Shown piece by piece: positions 46,502 to 58,133 of a stretch of 64,000 bases of DNA. The position numbers and the translations under genes were made by a program. Location of the stretch: positions 27,177,826 through 27,241,825 of the forward strand of contig NC_059362.1 in the NCBI RefSeq assembly GCF_019703515.2, read 5' to 3'. The first letter of the stretch is position 1. Every line of letters starts with the position of its first letter. Source of the stretch: Myxocyprinus asiaticus (Eukaryota; Chordata; Actinopteri; Cypriniformes; Catostomidae). Under the pieces are notes generated by a model. That model saw nothing but the letters and a program-made list of their open reading frames with translations. It made no database searches and was not told the origin of the DNA.

Positions 46502-47679
46502 CATGGGTTCTCAACGGGGGCATTCAAAGGATGCCAGGGGGCGCTAAGAGCAAATTAGTAGAGAGAGGGGCGTTTATCACTCATAATAATCAAATCTATC
46601 GTCAAGTTCCTCATTGCATTAAAACGTTTATCTAGACTTGGAGTATATCAGTAGGTTCTCAATTATACGGGTTGATACGCATTTGTACTGCGGTTCATCT
46701 GATTTTGAAGTCTAGCGACGCATCTGAAGTATCTGGTTTAGCAGCGTCAAATACACAGGCAGAGGCACAACCTCCACTAATGGACCTGTTTGGCTCTGTA
46801 GATGGATACGGCTCAGTGGACACAGCAGCACAAGGCAAAGGATGTGCGTTTTTACTCGTTGACCAGTCTCGAGCTCTTGAACATGCAGCTCTGCGAGAAT
46901 CAGCGAGAAGCAGAAAACATTTGAATTCAGCACAGAATTCTACATAAGCACCCTTGAATTTACTATAGTAACACTAACTGTAATTTAGGGAGAAACAGAT
47001 TGATAATAAATATTATCATATCACTACTTCATCTCTATTACATTTGTCATAGGCTACATTACGGGAGTAAGGGATATACTTAATTTTTGTTACAACCTAA
47101 ATATTTATATTTTGTTTTTATTGTTTTACATGTGTTTAGAGTAGGTCTACTGTTTATAATTTCAAAAATGCCATAGTTTGTTTTACAGAAATCATGTTAC
47201 ATCTAACCATGATAGTGAAGATCCATGCTTCCATGTGCTTACTGTCTTGTTACAAATGCCACTGTTAAAACTATAAAAATAATGAATAAATTAAAAATTT
47301 CAAAAGGCCAAATGCAAAATACAAATGTTTTTTTTTTTTTTTTTTTTGTATGAAATAAAAATGTGTAAATCATAAAAAATAGGCTAAAATATTTTAGTTT
47401 GAGTGTAAGAAAACATAACTGGTTTACTTTTTATAGATGTTATAGATAACCTTACTGTTGTTGATACAAGTAAATTTACATCTGCATCCAACTCAAAATC
47501 TATGCTGTAATGTAGAATGAGCATTTCAGTGGGACAAAATATGCAATATTATTGGTCTTTTCAATTATTTTTGTAATATATGAACAATATAACTTATATT
47601 ATTAGTTTCTGTCCATGCATTTTCATTTTATGGGGGGCTGGTAGGGGGGCATTCATCAAAAAAATGTTGAGAACCACTG
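46502..47679. mobile_element. hAT-type element with perfect 8-bp target duplication
   Basis: Ends CATGGGTTCTCAAC and GTTGAGAACCACTG are inverted copies of a hAT-Charlie-like terminus. CACTAGAC is duplicated exactly outside both ends (46494-46501 and 47680-47687); 8-bp duplications are the hAT hallmark. The interior is AT-rich with only a 91-codon frame (46672-46947) of no recognisable domain. Confidence 0.85.
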
Positions 47680-48320
47680 CACTAGACAAACTGCTTTGAC
47701 TGTTATCATGCATCTCGCGCTGCTTTTAAAAGACAGGATGTCAATTTATAACTCTTAAAATGTGACCCTATTCTGTGTCTTGCTGTTTTTAATATAAACG
47801 CTTCCAAGACGCATTTTTGCTCCGATCTCCACTATTTTTAATTGTTGGTCTATGTCAACATGCACTAGATGGACATCTTTGATCGTTTTGATGAGTTTCC
47901 AGCGATGTTCACCCCGTTTTAAGAGTGGTACAAGCACAATTTTTTAAGATGCATCTGTTCTGCTATATTCAGCTACTCATCTGCTGGCTGTGAGACCTGC
48001 ATGCTGCCCTGTATGTAAACAGACATGGGAGATGAGAGATGTCGCGCCTGTGCAGACCAGCGTCATTGCTTTGGCCTGTTGAAGCACCCCAACAACAGGA
48101 AAAAGGGTAACTTCTGATCACATCAGTGCAGGACTGTTTCATCATGGATTGTATTATGTTTGTATGTTCGGAACATTTCAGCATGGATTGTATGTGTTTT
48201 TGGCTCTAATCAGCGTGTATTGCTTGTGAATCAGTCACAATATGATTCAAGCTTTGCAAAGGAACTGTTATTGAAGGATGGAACAATAAAGCACTATTGG
48301 ACCCGACTGCAAGTAAGTAA

Positions 48321-48725
48321 AGATGCACTAAGTTCTTGTTCATGTCATCTTAGACACTGACACCTAGTGGCCTGGAGGCAGCATCATTCAAACGCAACAG
48401 TTTTCAGTTACTGATGCCATTGTAAAAATACACAATTCACAGTCAGCCATGATTACTTTAATCAATGAGTGAAAGTGTCAAATAACAGGACGGTTACTGA
48501 GATTAAGCGAGTAGTATTCGGCTGGTCATGTGATTCTAACATGGCAGCCCCCATGTGCGGAGCCTCTCCATGTACAATAAAACGTATTTTATAAGGTTAC
48601 TGATATGACTGAAGTCTTTCATTTTAATGTAAGTGGTCATAATTTCCTACATATATATCAATATTTCAATTAATGTCTTTAGGAGTTAAACTTTATTAAT
48701 GAGGAAAAAATTACTTAGTGCACCT
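48321..48725. repeat. TTAA-flanked MITE, copy 3
   Basis: 405 bp, starts AGATGCACTAAGTTC and ends CTTAGTGCACCT followed by TTAA (48726-48729); the left flank is GTAA. The interior matches copies 1 and 2. Inserted in the long TTAA element. Confidence 0.8.
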
Positions 48726-49150
48726 TTAAGTAACCATTTTCATTCACAAATATTTCAAATGTCATGACTGATTGTTTATGTGCTGCTATGCTTGAGTGAA
48801 CTGTTTCTTCTATTCATATAAAATGTGCTGGGTGTGCGTTATGTGTGAACCCTGATATTTAGTTTAGTTTTATTTATTTATTTTTATTTTGCAATTATTA
48901 ATTGGTTCATTTTCTTCCGATTGAGTTTCAAATATATATGGCTGTATATTCGAGGGGCTTCACGATGTTAGCCAATCATAACAATGGGCGTTTACATTGA
49001 AGTTTTAAGAAGGCGCTTAGACCAAAGCGAGCTTTCAGACAAAGAGTCAGAGACAGGGTGGAACATTTTTATATATTACTAAATAGTGACTGTTTTGGTG
49101 CTAAAAAAAAAAAACTTTAAACACATTAGAAGTGGACTTCAGGGAAGGTT

Positions 49151-50313
49151 ATAAAATTAGTTTTTTAGAGTAGTCTATTTCGTTTTATTTATTGAGTGTA
49201 TTTAAATGTCTGCTAATAGTGGGCACTGGTTTTACACATTTACACAATGAGCAAAAGGCAAAAATTAGCTTATTCCGCACAGAAAGTTTTCCCGGAATTA
49301 GCCATATTAAGAATATTACGTCTAAGTAAACGTAAACAATTACAACATGACAGACAAACCATTCAGTTTTGCTGCGTTCCAGTTCTTATTCGATTCTGAT
49401 GACGAACTTCAAATCGACCCTCTGACGCTCCAACTGCTCTAAACTGCTGTGGCATGCTGTCTCCATGGAAACCAGTTTAGTTGGTGCAGTGCGTTTGCGT
49501 GGTTTGAATATTCCTGCTTGTTAGCATATCCACACAGGGTTTTAAAATATAAAAGACGTACCTTAGTGAAATGATCCGCTTACCGTTTTGGGGTAGATAT
49601 ACTGTTGATTATTCGTATCGAGATGAGAATTAAATAAACAAAGGTCTTTCTCGAGGGGAGTTGTTTTCGACAGTCCTTTTTTTTTTTAAGTTTGTTGTCG
49701 TGTTATTAGCGAGCTAACGTCAACCGTGGCGGTGAACAGGTACGTGTGGCCAGGTTAAAATGCAAATTTAGCTCACATTAGCTGTTGATGCAAGTGTGAT
49801 CTTACATTTAACGCCCATTTTGGAATATCTTGAATAAGGATCTCTGCTTTATATGAAAAAAAAAAAAAAAAAAAAAAAAAAAAACATATATGGGTGGTTT
49901 TCCCAGCATTGTGGATTTCATTCTGATCACCAGCATGCATTGACCGCAAGCAACTGCTCTAGTCGGGAAACGCGCATCAAATCCATCTTTTTCTCGGAAA
50001 GTTGACAACACTTTAATCACCGGAATCCCTCACTATGTGCTGCGTGTTTTTCAGCCGCCAGCGCACGCGCCTCTCCTGAAAGCGTGTTTAGAAACTGCAC
50101 AGACAACTGAATATCCCTGCCACGCAAATCAATTAGTGAAAGATCAAGCTTTGCAACCAGGGGACGCGTTTGTTGTAGGAGGACCATCCTGTCTTCATCA
50201 AAGAAATCCCGTCAGTCATTCAGAGTCAAGAAGCCGCAATAATGACAGTACTTTGACATTCGCGTCTGACACATTTACGCAGAAGAAACTTAGGACAGAT
50301 GTTTATCACCAAA
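49151..50313 (+). promoter_or_regulatory. ppp4r4 upstream region and 5' UTR (extent uncertain)
   Basis: Everything between the transposon nest and the ppp4r4 start codon. It holds an A-run of about 27 at 49855-49884. The part nearest the gene (49960-50310) has more CpG than its surroundings, as expected for a vertebrate promoter/5' UTR. A frame at 50037-50540 (starting MLRVFQPP) overlaps the real start out of phase and is not the product. The start site of transcription cannot be placed. Confidence 0.4.
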
Positions 50314-53029
50314 ATGACACCGAGTCAGGCCAGTTTGTTTGGACAGATAGAAGACCTGCAGGACCTTTCTTTCATCGAGAGACCAATACGCAGGAGCCTG
50401 AAGGTATGTATTCCCAACCAATTTCTTCTTCTGTCAGTGTTCAGAATTGTCTATTAAGCAATGTTATTATAATGACACGTTTTTATGACATTTATTTGAC
50501 TCTGCAGAATGCAGATGATCTGTTTAGTGGAAGGCTGTGATAATTGAATACGACTAAACAGAAATGTGTATGCGCTTTGACGTTTTATTTGTTCCTCACG
50601 CACCGACTCTTTTATTCTGTATGATAACGCGAGACAGTTTGTTTATTTATTTTATTATTTATATGAAGTAGTAATTCCTTTGGGAAGAACGGGGGTTGCC
50701 CACTTCAGTCTGCTGAGTGACGCAGTTTTTGTCAGCTGTCCGCATCACTGCTTCGCCTCCTCATTTTCGCGCCACACCACTGCGGAACAGAGGATTTCCA
50801 CTTCAAAACCACAACGTTATTCGTATTACTACCACAAATTACTTCACTTTCAGCAGTACGTCGTCGTGTGATGCGTCTCAGTCCACTGCAATGGTGATGT
50901 ACACATGCCAACAGTAAAGCAAAGCAAGGATACTCTCATCTCTCGGAGTCTTTTCACGTATGCAATGCTTACAGGGCGGGTGTTTCTGTCCCTTAATTAT
51001 TATTATTATTATTATTTTACTTATTATTATTTTTTTAAATAGGTAGGTTCCTTAGAAAAGCATCGTGGCCTCAGAGCCCTAAAGTAATAGACTGGGTAAG
51101 CACCTACACATGGCTCCCGTCCCCCACGCTATCTCTTCCCACGCAGTCCCTCTTGCCTCGTATGCCTCCCTGCAGCCTCCTCACATATTTGGCTGAATCA
51201 TCTGTAAAGGAATCTTGCCCAATTACAGGCCATTCTTTATTTAAGACCCGCTAATTTTGAAGTGGACAAAAGGCCCTCATGTATACATAAGTGAGTGTTA
51301 ACCATATTTGCAAAATTGTATTTTTTTTTCTTTAGAGAGAGTCAACATTATAGGTAAAAAAAAACCTTTGTTTCCTTCTTCATTAAAGGGACGATTCACA
51401 CAAAAATGAAAATTCTGTTATCATTTACACACCCTCAGCATGTTCCAAAAACCATATGACTTTCTGGTCTCACTTTAAAGAAGGTGTTTTTAACTGCTAT
51501 GCACTAACATTAAAATACAAACAATACAATGTACTTATTGTGTAACAACATGTTGTTCTGCAAAATTCTCACAAGATTCACATTTGCTGCTACTGAAGTT
51601 GAGGTATGGGTAGTCTCGCATAGCAAAGGTCTAGGCTCTATAGCAGCTTCAATTGGCCAAGAACCACTCATTTAGAAAGGAAAAGCCATCAAACTAACAT
51701 GTTAAGCGATTAATCACAGTCGTTTTTTTCATTGGGGGGGTAGGGGCAGGGTTATTGGAGATGTATCATACCATAATAAAAGACCGACATGAGGGGAAAA
51801 TTATTTATATAATGGTGCACGAGTCTTCATTTCACTTTCTGTAACATGCCTTAAACTAAACTCTGAGTATCTTTAACAGATTTGATGTCACTAACCTGGC
51901 AAACTTGGGCAAATTGTATGATTATTTCATCATCAAAATCGTTAATTGTATCAACGCAGAACCTTGTGAACACAACTCGGCATCCAGGCGGACTGGTAAA
52001 ACGTCCTGTGTGCTTCTCCTCGTGCACTCACGAGTTGATCAAGAAAACGTTTTCCAGTTTTGTGTGCTAAATGCATTTGATGGTTAGAGAACAAACTGTG
52101 TGGTCCGTTGGCCTTCAGCACTTCTGAGGCTGAGACTATTGCATGGGTAGGTTTAGGATTAGTGTTTAGTTTAGGGTTAGGGTTTAGGGTAAGGTTTGGG
52201 TTAGGTTTAGATTTAGGATTAAGGGTAAGGTTAACAGTGTAACTAAAGATGTTATTAAATGCAGGAACTTTTAATGTAAGTACAATGCAACAACACATAT
52301 GTACATAATAAGTACATTGTATGAAATGCTTAAGTACATAGTAGTTAAAGTTAACTAGTATAAAGTGGGTCTGACTTTCTTTTTCCCGTGGGACACAAAA
52401 GGATATGTTTGGCAAAAAGTTAAGGACTGACAGTCTCAGTCGCCATTCACTTGCATTGCATCCTTTGTCCATAAAATTGAAGTGAAAGGTGACTCAGACT
52501 AACATTCTGCTTTACACTCTGTCTACACCAGACGCGGCAAAAACAAATAGCTCCCATTATAATCAATGATGCTGTCTATACTGGATGTGTTAGTCACGTC
52601 GCACCGACAGTAAAAAGCCATTTTGCGCTGCACCAGCTGGTGCTACTGCTGTCAACAACACAAATAAAGAGTTTAGAATGTTCATTTCGACGCGTCCATT
52701 GTAGACAGCCTCAAGCTGTTGCAGAGCGATGTACTTCGACATTGCCTGTGTCAGGTGTAGACAGGATGTAACATCTCTTTTTATGAAAGACGACTATATG
52801 GGTGGGTTTGGAAGGACGTTAAGGTGAGTAAATGATGATAGAACTTTAATTGTTGGATGTGCTTTCCCTTTAAATACTGTGCTTTTTAATGTGCGGATAG
52901 ACAGGCACGTTTGTATTGTAATCTATCGAAATCACCTTGTTTCCTCCATTTTCAGACTGCAGAAGAGATTGACAAACTCACAGTGGATGAAGATTTGAAT
53001 GACATAGAGCGAGCAGTCTACCTTCTCAG
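50314..53029 (+). CDS. ppp4r4: ppp4r4: protein phosphatase 4 regulatory subunit 4, exons 1-2 (partial)
   Basis: Exon 1 (50314-50403) encodes the N-terminus MTPSQASLFGQIEDLQDLSF and IERPIRRSLK, followed by GTATGT. Exon 2 (52956-53029), after a pyrimidine-rich acceptor, encodes TAEEIDKLTVDEDLNDIERA and VYLL, followed by GTAAAA. The phases join cleanly (AAG to ACT). The two peptides match, in order, the start of vertebrate PPP4R4 as recalled; the whole protein is a HEAT-repeat subunit of roughly 870 residues that binds PP4 catalytic subunit in the cytoplasm. Exon 3 was not found to 64000, so intron 2 exceeds 10.9 kb. The gene is divergent from asb2 copy A. Confidence 0.88.
51466..52372. mobile_element. 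hAT-like non-autonomous element with 8-bp target duplication
   Basis: Ends GGTCTCACTTTA and TAAAGTGGGTCT are imperfect inverse copies. GACTTTCT is duplicated exactly outside (51458-51465 and 52373-52380). About 907 bp, no transposase. It contains degenerate TTAGGG-like repeats at about 52148-52235. Confidence 0.75.
52148..52235 (+). repeat. degenerate telomere-like (TTAGGG-type) repeat
   Basis: A stretch of about 85 bp reading 'tttagggttagggtttaggg' and variants inside the hAT-like element. It is part of that mobile repeat, so it need not mark an old chromosome end. Confidence 0.75.
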
Positions 53030-54253
53030 GTAAAAAAAAGTCCTTATCTGAGGAAAAAACAGAACTGGTAGATGTTAAGTTATGTCTACCATAGGTACCA
53101 TAGCAAATGTTAATTATATTCCCTTTTAATGGCTAGGTTTGTTAGTTTTAAAATGGTATGATTCAGTTTCTATGCAAAAAACTATGCCATTATGTTGCAT
53201 ACTCCAGCCATGTTTTGCATCATTAGTAAATTCACTGCATACCAGATTATCTGAATCAGTTTTGCTCAGTTCTTGTCCTTTCTATTTGACATGTGGTTGG
53301 AAACTGTTTACTTGTCCCAGCATTGCTAGCTGCTACTGTTTAAACAAATGTGTATCCAGGTTAAACTGACCACATAACAACGTCTCAATCACTGCTGACT
53401 GGCATAGAACATCCAGCTCAGTGGGTAAGGGCAGGCTGTGTCATCGCTGCTGTACTAGCCTTATGAATAATGTATCTCTTGAATGGCCTCTCATTGATAT
53501 CTAGCAAAGTCCCTTTCAAGGAAAGTCAGTCCACTCAGCGGCAATCTTTGGAACACTCCTAGGAAGCTATTTTCTATGTAAACAAGTGGCATAAAAGTAC
53601 AGCTCCTATCTACTTGAATGGGGAAAGACTGGAATCTTCAAAAAGGTTGGTCAAGATTACGATCAAAGAACATATATAAAATTCACAGTAAAATCTGACA
53701 ACAACAACATTGTGCTTTTTTTTTTTTATCTCAAGTCAAGCTCAAAAAAACGCTATTTTTCAGGCTGGTTCAGCTAAAGCACACGTGCGTTCTTAAGTTG
53801 ATTGTGATCTGTGTATCTAAAAGTTGATTGGCCCTTTTACCTGTAAGGAGGGACTTCCCTTTTTACAGAAGTGGTCCGTCTGCTAAGTAGACTCTGTTTC
53901 TAAGCAGAGCTAACTGCATGCTCATCTCAATGGACTTTGGGGAGTCACCATTATTAAGTTTCATGTTACTGTCACTCAGATGCAGATTTAGCAGAGATAC
54001 ACTGTTATCTGATCATTAAAGTTGAATGAATCTGGTTCTGATTACTGGGGAGATAGAGTTAAAAAAAATGTAATCAGATTTCCACAAAATTTGTATATCT
54101 ACAGTTTGTATAATCTTGCGCTTTCGTGATGTGCACATTAGTATATGGTTTGTCAAATTTTGCCTTTTGAAAAGAGTTAGACAAAATTCCAAACTGTTTA
54201 AAAAACACAGAACAAATGTTACATTAGAGGAGACTTTTGTAATGACTGTGTTT
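53030..54253 (+). other. ppp4r4 intron 2, first part
   Basis: No gene or repeat recognised; T-run at 53718-53728. Confidence 0.4.
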
Positions 54254-54261
54254 GTTTTTAG

Positions 54262-55913
54262 AAGGGATGCTCTGATCGATCGGCCGATATTCACATCCTA
54301 TGACTCGATCAGTGATAGGTAATTTGACCGAGTGCATTGACCGATTGCTCATGTCGCAAAAGACGCATGGCTCCTTTAAGACATCAGCAGCACTGTCATG
54401 GCATCACGGAGTGAGGGGAATACTGGCATAGTGTTGTAAGACAACAAACTTGATTCAGCAGTTAAGAACGATGCAGTGGGAGAGGTATGGCGAATATGAA
54501 ACATTTTTGTACTGTACTGTTAAAGGAATAGTTCACCCAAAAATGAAAATTCTCTCATCTTTTACTCACCCTCATGCCATTCCAGATGTGTATGACTTTC
54601 TTTCTTCTGCAAAACACAAATTAAGGTTTTTAGAAGAATATCTCAGCTCTTTAGGTCCATACAATGCAAGTGAATGGATGACACAATTTTGATGCTCCAA
54701 TAAGCACATAAAGGCAGCATAAAGGTAATCCAGAAGACTCCAGTGGTTAAATCCATTTCTTCAGAAGTGATATGATATGTGTGGGTGAGAAACAGATCAA
54801 TATTTAAGTCCATTTTTGTATGTATGAAGAATGTGAATTACCAAAAACACAAGAAGAAAAATGTGAAAAAATGTTGGTACCCGTTCACTTAACCACTTCA
54901 CTTAACTGGACCAAAAGAGATGAGAAATTCTTCAAAAAAAATCTTAATTTGTGTTCTGCTGTAGAAAGAAAGTAATACACATCCAGGATGGCATAATGGT
55001 GGGTAAATAATGAGAGAATTTTCATTTTTGGGTGAACTATTCCTTTAATGTGGCGTTTCACATGCGACAAGGCAAAGGGAAAACAGCTTGAGCTGTGAAA
55101 CGGTCCTTATTAGTTCATGGTGGCAGCTTCTTAGTCTCCGCTGGGTATAGGCATCTCAGTAATAATGCAAATTACAAGATGTGGTGTAATTTAAACATCT
55201 TTATTAAATATCTCCCGATTAAATGGCATTAAATATAGTAGCACCTGTAGAGTCCAGAAAAATTAGCTCTTTCTCCGTTTTCCTTTCATCCCATGAGAGA
55301 GTTCCCTCATTAAAGTTCAAGCAGCAACAAGTGAAAAATGAACTATTAATACAATCATCCAACTAAATGAAAGGGCAGGAAAGGAATTTATAAATATAAT
55401 AATTCTTTATACAATATTAAGATACCATAATATAATGTATTAAATATAATGCAAAAATAAAATAAGGAAGAATAATAATTAATTATTAATAATAAATAAT
55501 ATGAAATATGACAACGAATCAATGATCAAAAATGTCACATTGTTTAATTGCACCTATGGGTTATCAGTTTGTCTTCAGTTTGACACTAAGCTTAATTTTT
55601 TATACAGCTATCTATCTTAATATAGATAATATTTTGTTTGCCTATACTTGTTTTAAAGTCTTATAAAAAAAAGCCCTTTTAATAAGCCTTTTAAACTTTT
55701 TAATCTCTTTTTGTCAGCAAAAACTAGGCAGTGTTATTACTGGGAAGAGGAATATTCAGTTAATAGTAACAGTGTGCAGAAAGCTTATATATAGCTAGTT
55801 ATGACAGAGATCCTGATGAAATGTGAAATGATCGGGATCGGTATCGGCCGATCAGGTGACAAGAAGAAAGGTGATTGGTATCGGCTGTAAAAATCCTGGT
55901 TGGAGCATCCCTA
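54262..55913. mobile_element. hAT-type element, with nested MITE
   Basis: Ends AAGGGATGCTCTGATCGATC and the inverse 'ggttggagcatccct' with 'atcggtatcggccgatca' further in. GTTTTTAG is duplicated exactly outside (54254-54261 and 55914-55921). A MITE (54521-55047) is nested inside. No transposase frame is recognisable. Confidence 0.85.
54521..55047. repeat. palindromic 'aaaggaatagttcaccc' MITE
   Basis: Starts 'taaaggaatagttcacccaa' and ends 'ttgggtgaactattccttta', nearly exact inverse copies, with matching inner blocks. Inserted into the hAT element, so it is younger than it. Confidence 0.88.
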
Positions 55914-56084
55914 GTTTTTAGGTCATCTATTTCTGTTACTGTTATATCTAACTTTTTGCAATCTGCAGTTGTGCGACTGTTTGCCTTTTTTATTAGCATT
56001 TTGAAGAGAACATAAACCAGTACACAAAGGCATAAAAAAGCCAACTTCAACTCAATAGCACCGAAATACTACCAACACATCAGT

Positions 56085-58133
56085 TTCAACACACGAGGGG
56101 ACAGGGTTTTCCCTTACGGGATGGCTACAAACCCCTCCCCCGCCCACCATTTGGCAAATCGGACCACTCTTCCGTTCTGCTTCTGCCCGCTTACAGGCAG
56201 AAACTGAAACAGGAAGCACCCACCCTCAGAACGATCCAGTGCTGGTCGGACCAATCAGACTCTATGTTACAAGACTGTTTTGATCACGCGGACTGAGAGA
56301 TGTTCTGGTCCGCCTCTGATGGCGACATCGAGATATACGCTGACAGCATAACGTGTTTCATCAGGAAGTGCATAGAGGATGTTGTACCGACCAAAACAAT
56401 ATGGATCTACCCTATTCAGGGCCGTGTCATGAGTTTTTTTATGGACATTTTCAACCTTTCCCTCTCTTTGTTTGTAGTCCCCACATGCTTTAAAATGTCC
56501 ACCACTGTGCCTGTACCAAAGCAATCCAAAATCACTTGCTTAAATGACTGGCGTCCTGTTGCTCTGACCCCCATCATCAGCAAATGCTTTGAGAGACGTA
56601 AGAGATTACATCTGCTCTGTGCTGCCTACCTCACTGGACCCACTGCAGTTTGCTTACTGCAACAACAACTCCACTGATGATGCCATTGTATCTACACTAC
56701 ACACTGCTTTCTCCCACCTGGAAAAAAGGAACACATATGTGAGAATGCTGTTTGTGGACTACAGCTCAGCATTCAACACCATAGTGCCCTCCAAGCTTGA
56801 TAAGAAACTCCGGGCTCCTGTGCAGCTGGATCCTGGACTTCCTGTCAAGCAGACACCAGGTGGTTAGAATGGGCAGCAACATCTCCTCATCACTGACCCT
56901 CAACACTGGAGCCCCACAGGGCTGTGTTCTCAGCCCACTCCTGTATTCCCTGTACACATATGACTGTGTGGCAACACATAGCTCCAATGCCATCATTAAG
57001 TTTGCTGATGATACGACGGTGGTAGGTCTGATCACTGACAATGATGAAACAGCCTACAGAGAGGAGGTGCACACTCTGTCACGCTGGTGTCAGGAGCACA
57101 ACCTCTCCCTCAACATCAGCAAGACAAAGGAGCTTGTGGTGGACGTAAGGAGAAAAGACAGAGAACACAGCCCCATCACCATCAGTGTAGCACCGGTGGA
57201 GATAGTCAGCAGCTTCAAGTTCCTTGGTGTCCACATCACTGAGGAACTCACATGGTCCGTACACACTGAGACCGTTGTGAAGAAGGCTCACCAGCGCCTC
57301 TTCTTCCTGAGACGGCTGAGGAAGTTTGGAATGAACCACCACATCCTCACACGGTTCTACACCAGCACTGTAGAGAGCATCCTGACTGGCTGCATCACTT
57401 CCTGGTACGGCAACAGCACTGCCCTCAACGGCAAAGCCCTGCAAAGTGTGGTGTGAACTTCCAGACACATCATTGGAGGTGAGCTTCCCTCCCTCCAGGA
57501 CATATATACCAGGCAGTGTGTGAAAAAAGCTTGGATGATCATCAGAGACTCCAGTCACCCGAGCCATGGGCTGCTCTCACTGCTACCATCAGGCAGGTGG
57601 TATCGCAGCATCAGGACCCGCACCAGCCGACTCCATGACAGCTTCTTCCCCCAAGCAATCAGACTTTTGAACTCTTGATCTCTCACGATCAAAATACATC
57701 AGCACTGCACTTTATTAATCTTACACTGGACTGTCATAAATTATATTCTCTCTTAACAACACACTGGCAACTGACTATCAACCGACAGCCTGAATGTCAA
57801 TACAGAACAATACAACCTACTGTATATTATATATATATACTATTTTTATTGTTTAAATACTATTCTATTTTTATTGTGTATGTGTGTTCTATATTGTGTG
57901 TATTTGTATACTGTACATTGTATATTATTATTTGATATTGTGTTGTGTGTAATTATGTGTATATTATATATGTAAATTGTGTTGTGTAAATCTGATGTTT
58001 ATTGTAAATTGGTATATGTCTCATTACTGTCATGACTGCTATGTTGCTTGGAACTGCACCCAAGATTTTCACCCACTGTTGCACTTGTGTATATGGTTGA
58101 GTGACAATAAAGGGATTTGATTTGATTTGATTT
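56085..58133 (+). mobile_element. L2/CR1-like non-LTR retrotransposon, 5'-truncated
   Basis: Starts within the region preceding the reverse transcriptase, continues through the RT and ends in a short (TTTGA)n tail at 58108-58133 after 'gtgacaataaagggatttga', a typical 3' end of this group. It lies in intron 2 of ppp4r4 in the same orientation. The 5' border is estimated. Confidence 0.85.
56300..57669 (+). pseudogene. LINE reverse transcriptase, mostly preserved but frameshifted
   Basis: 56300-56590 includes [20 protein letters not shown]; 56589-56867 includes [18 protein letters not shown]; 56797-57456 includes NTGAPQGCVLSPLLYS and the catalytic KFADDTTVVGL with FADD at 57001-57012, then FKFLGVHITEELTW and the thumb region RLFFLRRLRKFG. 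The C-terminal part continues past a stop at 57454-57456 to about 57680. Frameshifts near 56590 and 56800 and the stop inactivate it. Confidence 0.88.

Larger units (their letters stand above)
44125..49150. mobile_element. second copy of the long TTAA element, with nested insertions
   Basis: Starts AGGGGTCATGACATGAGG after TTAA (44121-44124), like 3411. Blocks shared with 3411-4793 reappear in order after each interruption: 'gacatataagaggtcattc' (44601), 'aaaccaagctgc' (44699), 'gcttttaaaagacagg' (47724), 'ctatttttaattgttggt' (47831), 'aacatgcactagatggac' (47858), 'atttcaaatgtcatgac' (48752), 'cagagacagggtgga' (49046). Interruptions are 44168-44600, a Tc1 element, a hAT element and a TTAA MITE. 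The right terminus is not recognisable. Confidence 0.7.
51387..52876. repeat. 'agggacgattcac' MITE, intron 1 of ppp4r4, twice interrupted
   Basis: The left part (51387-51465, 'gggacgattcacacaaaaatg') and right parts (52373-52503 and about 52790-52876, 'aaggtgagtaaatgatgat', 'gctttcccttta') form one palindromic MITE. A hAT-like element (51466-52372) and a further repeat (about 52504-52790, ends 'ctgtctacaccagacgc' and 'gtgtcaggtgtagacag') interrupt it. Confidence 0.7.

Noticed and set aside
46672..46947. A 91-codon frame inside the hAT element as a host gene
   Set aside because: It lies wholly within a mobile element bounded by a perfect target duplication and shows no domain.
50037..50540. 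A 167-codon plus-strand frame starting MLRVFQPP at the ppp4r4 5' end
   Set aside because: It runs out of phase with the ppp4r4 start at 50314 and reads through the exon 1 donor into the intron; the exon peptides in the other frame match PPP4R4.
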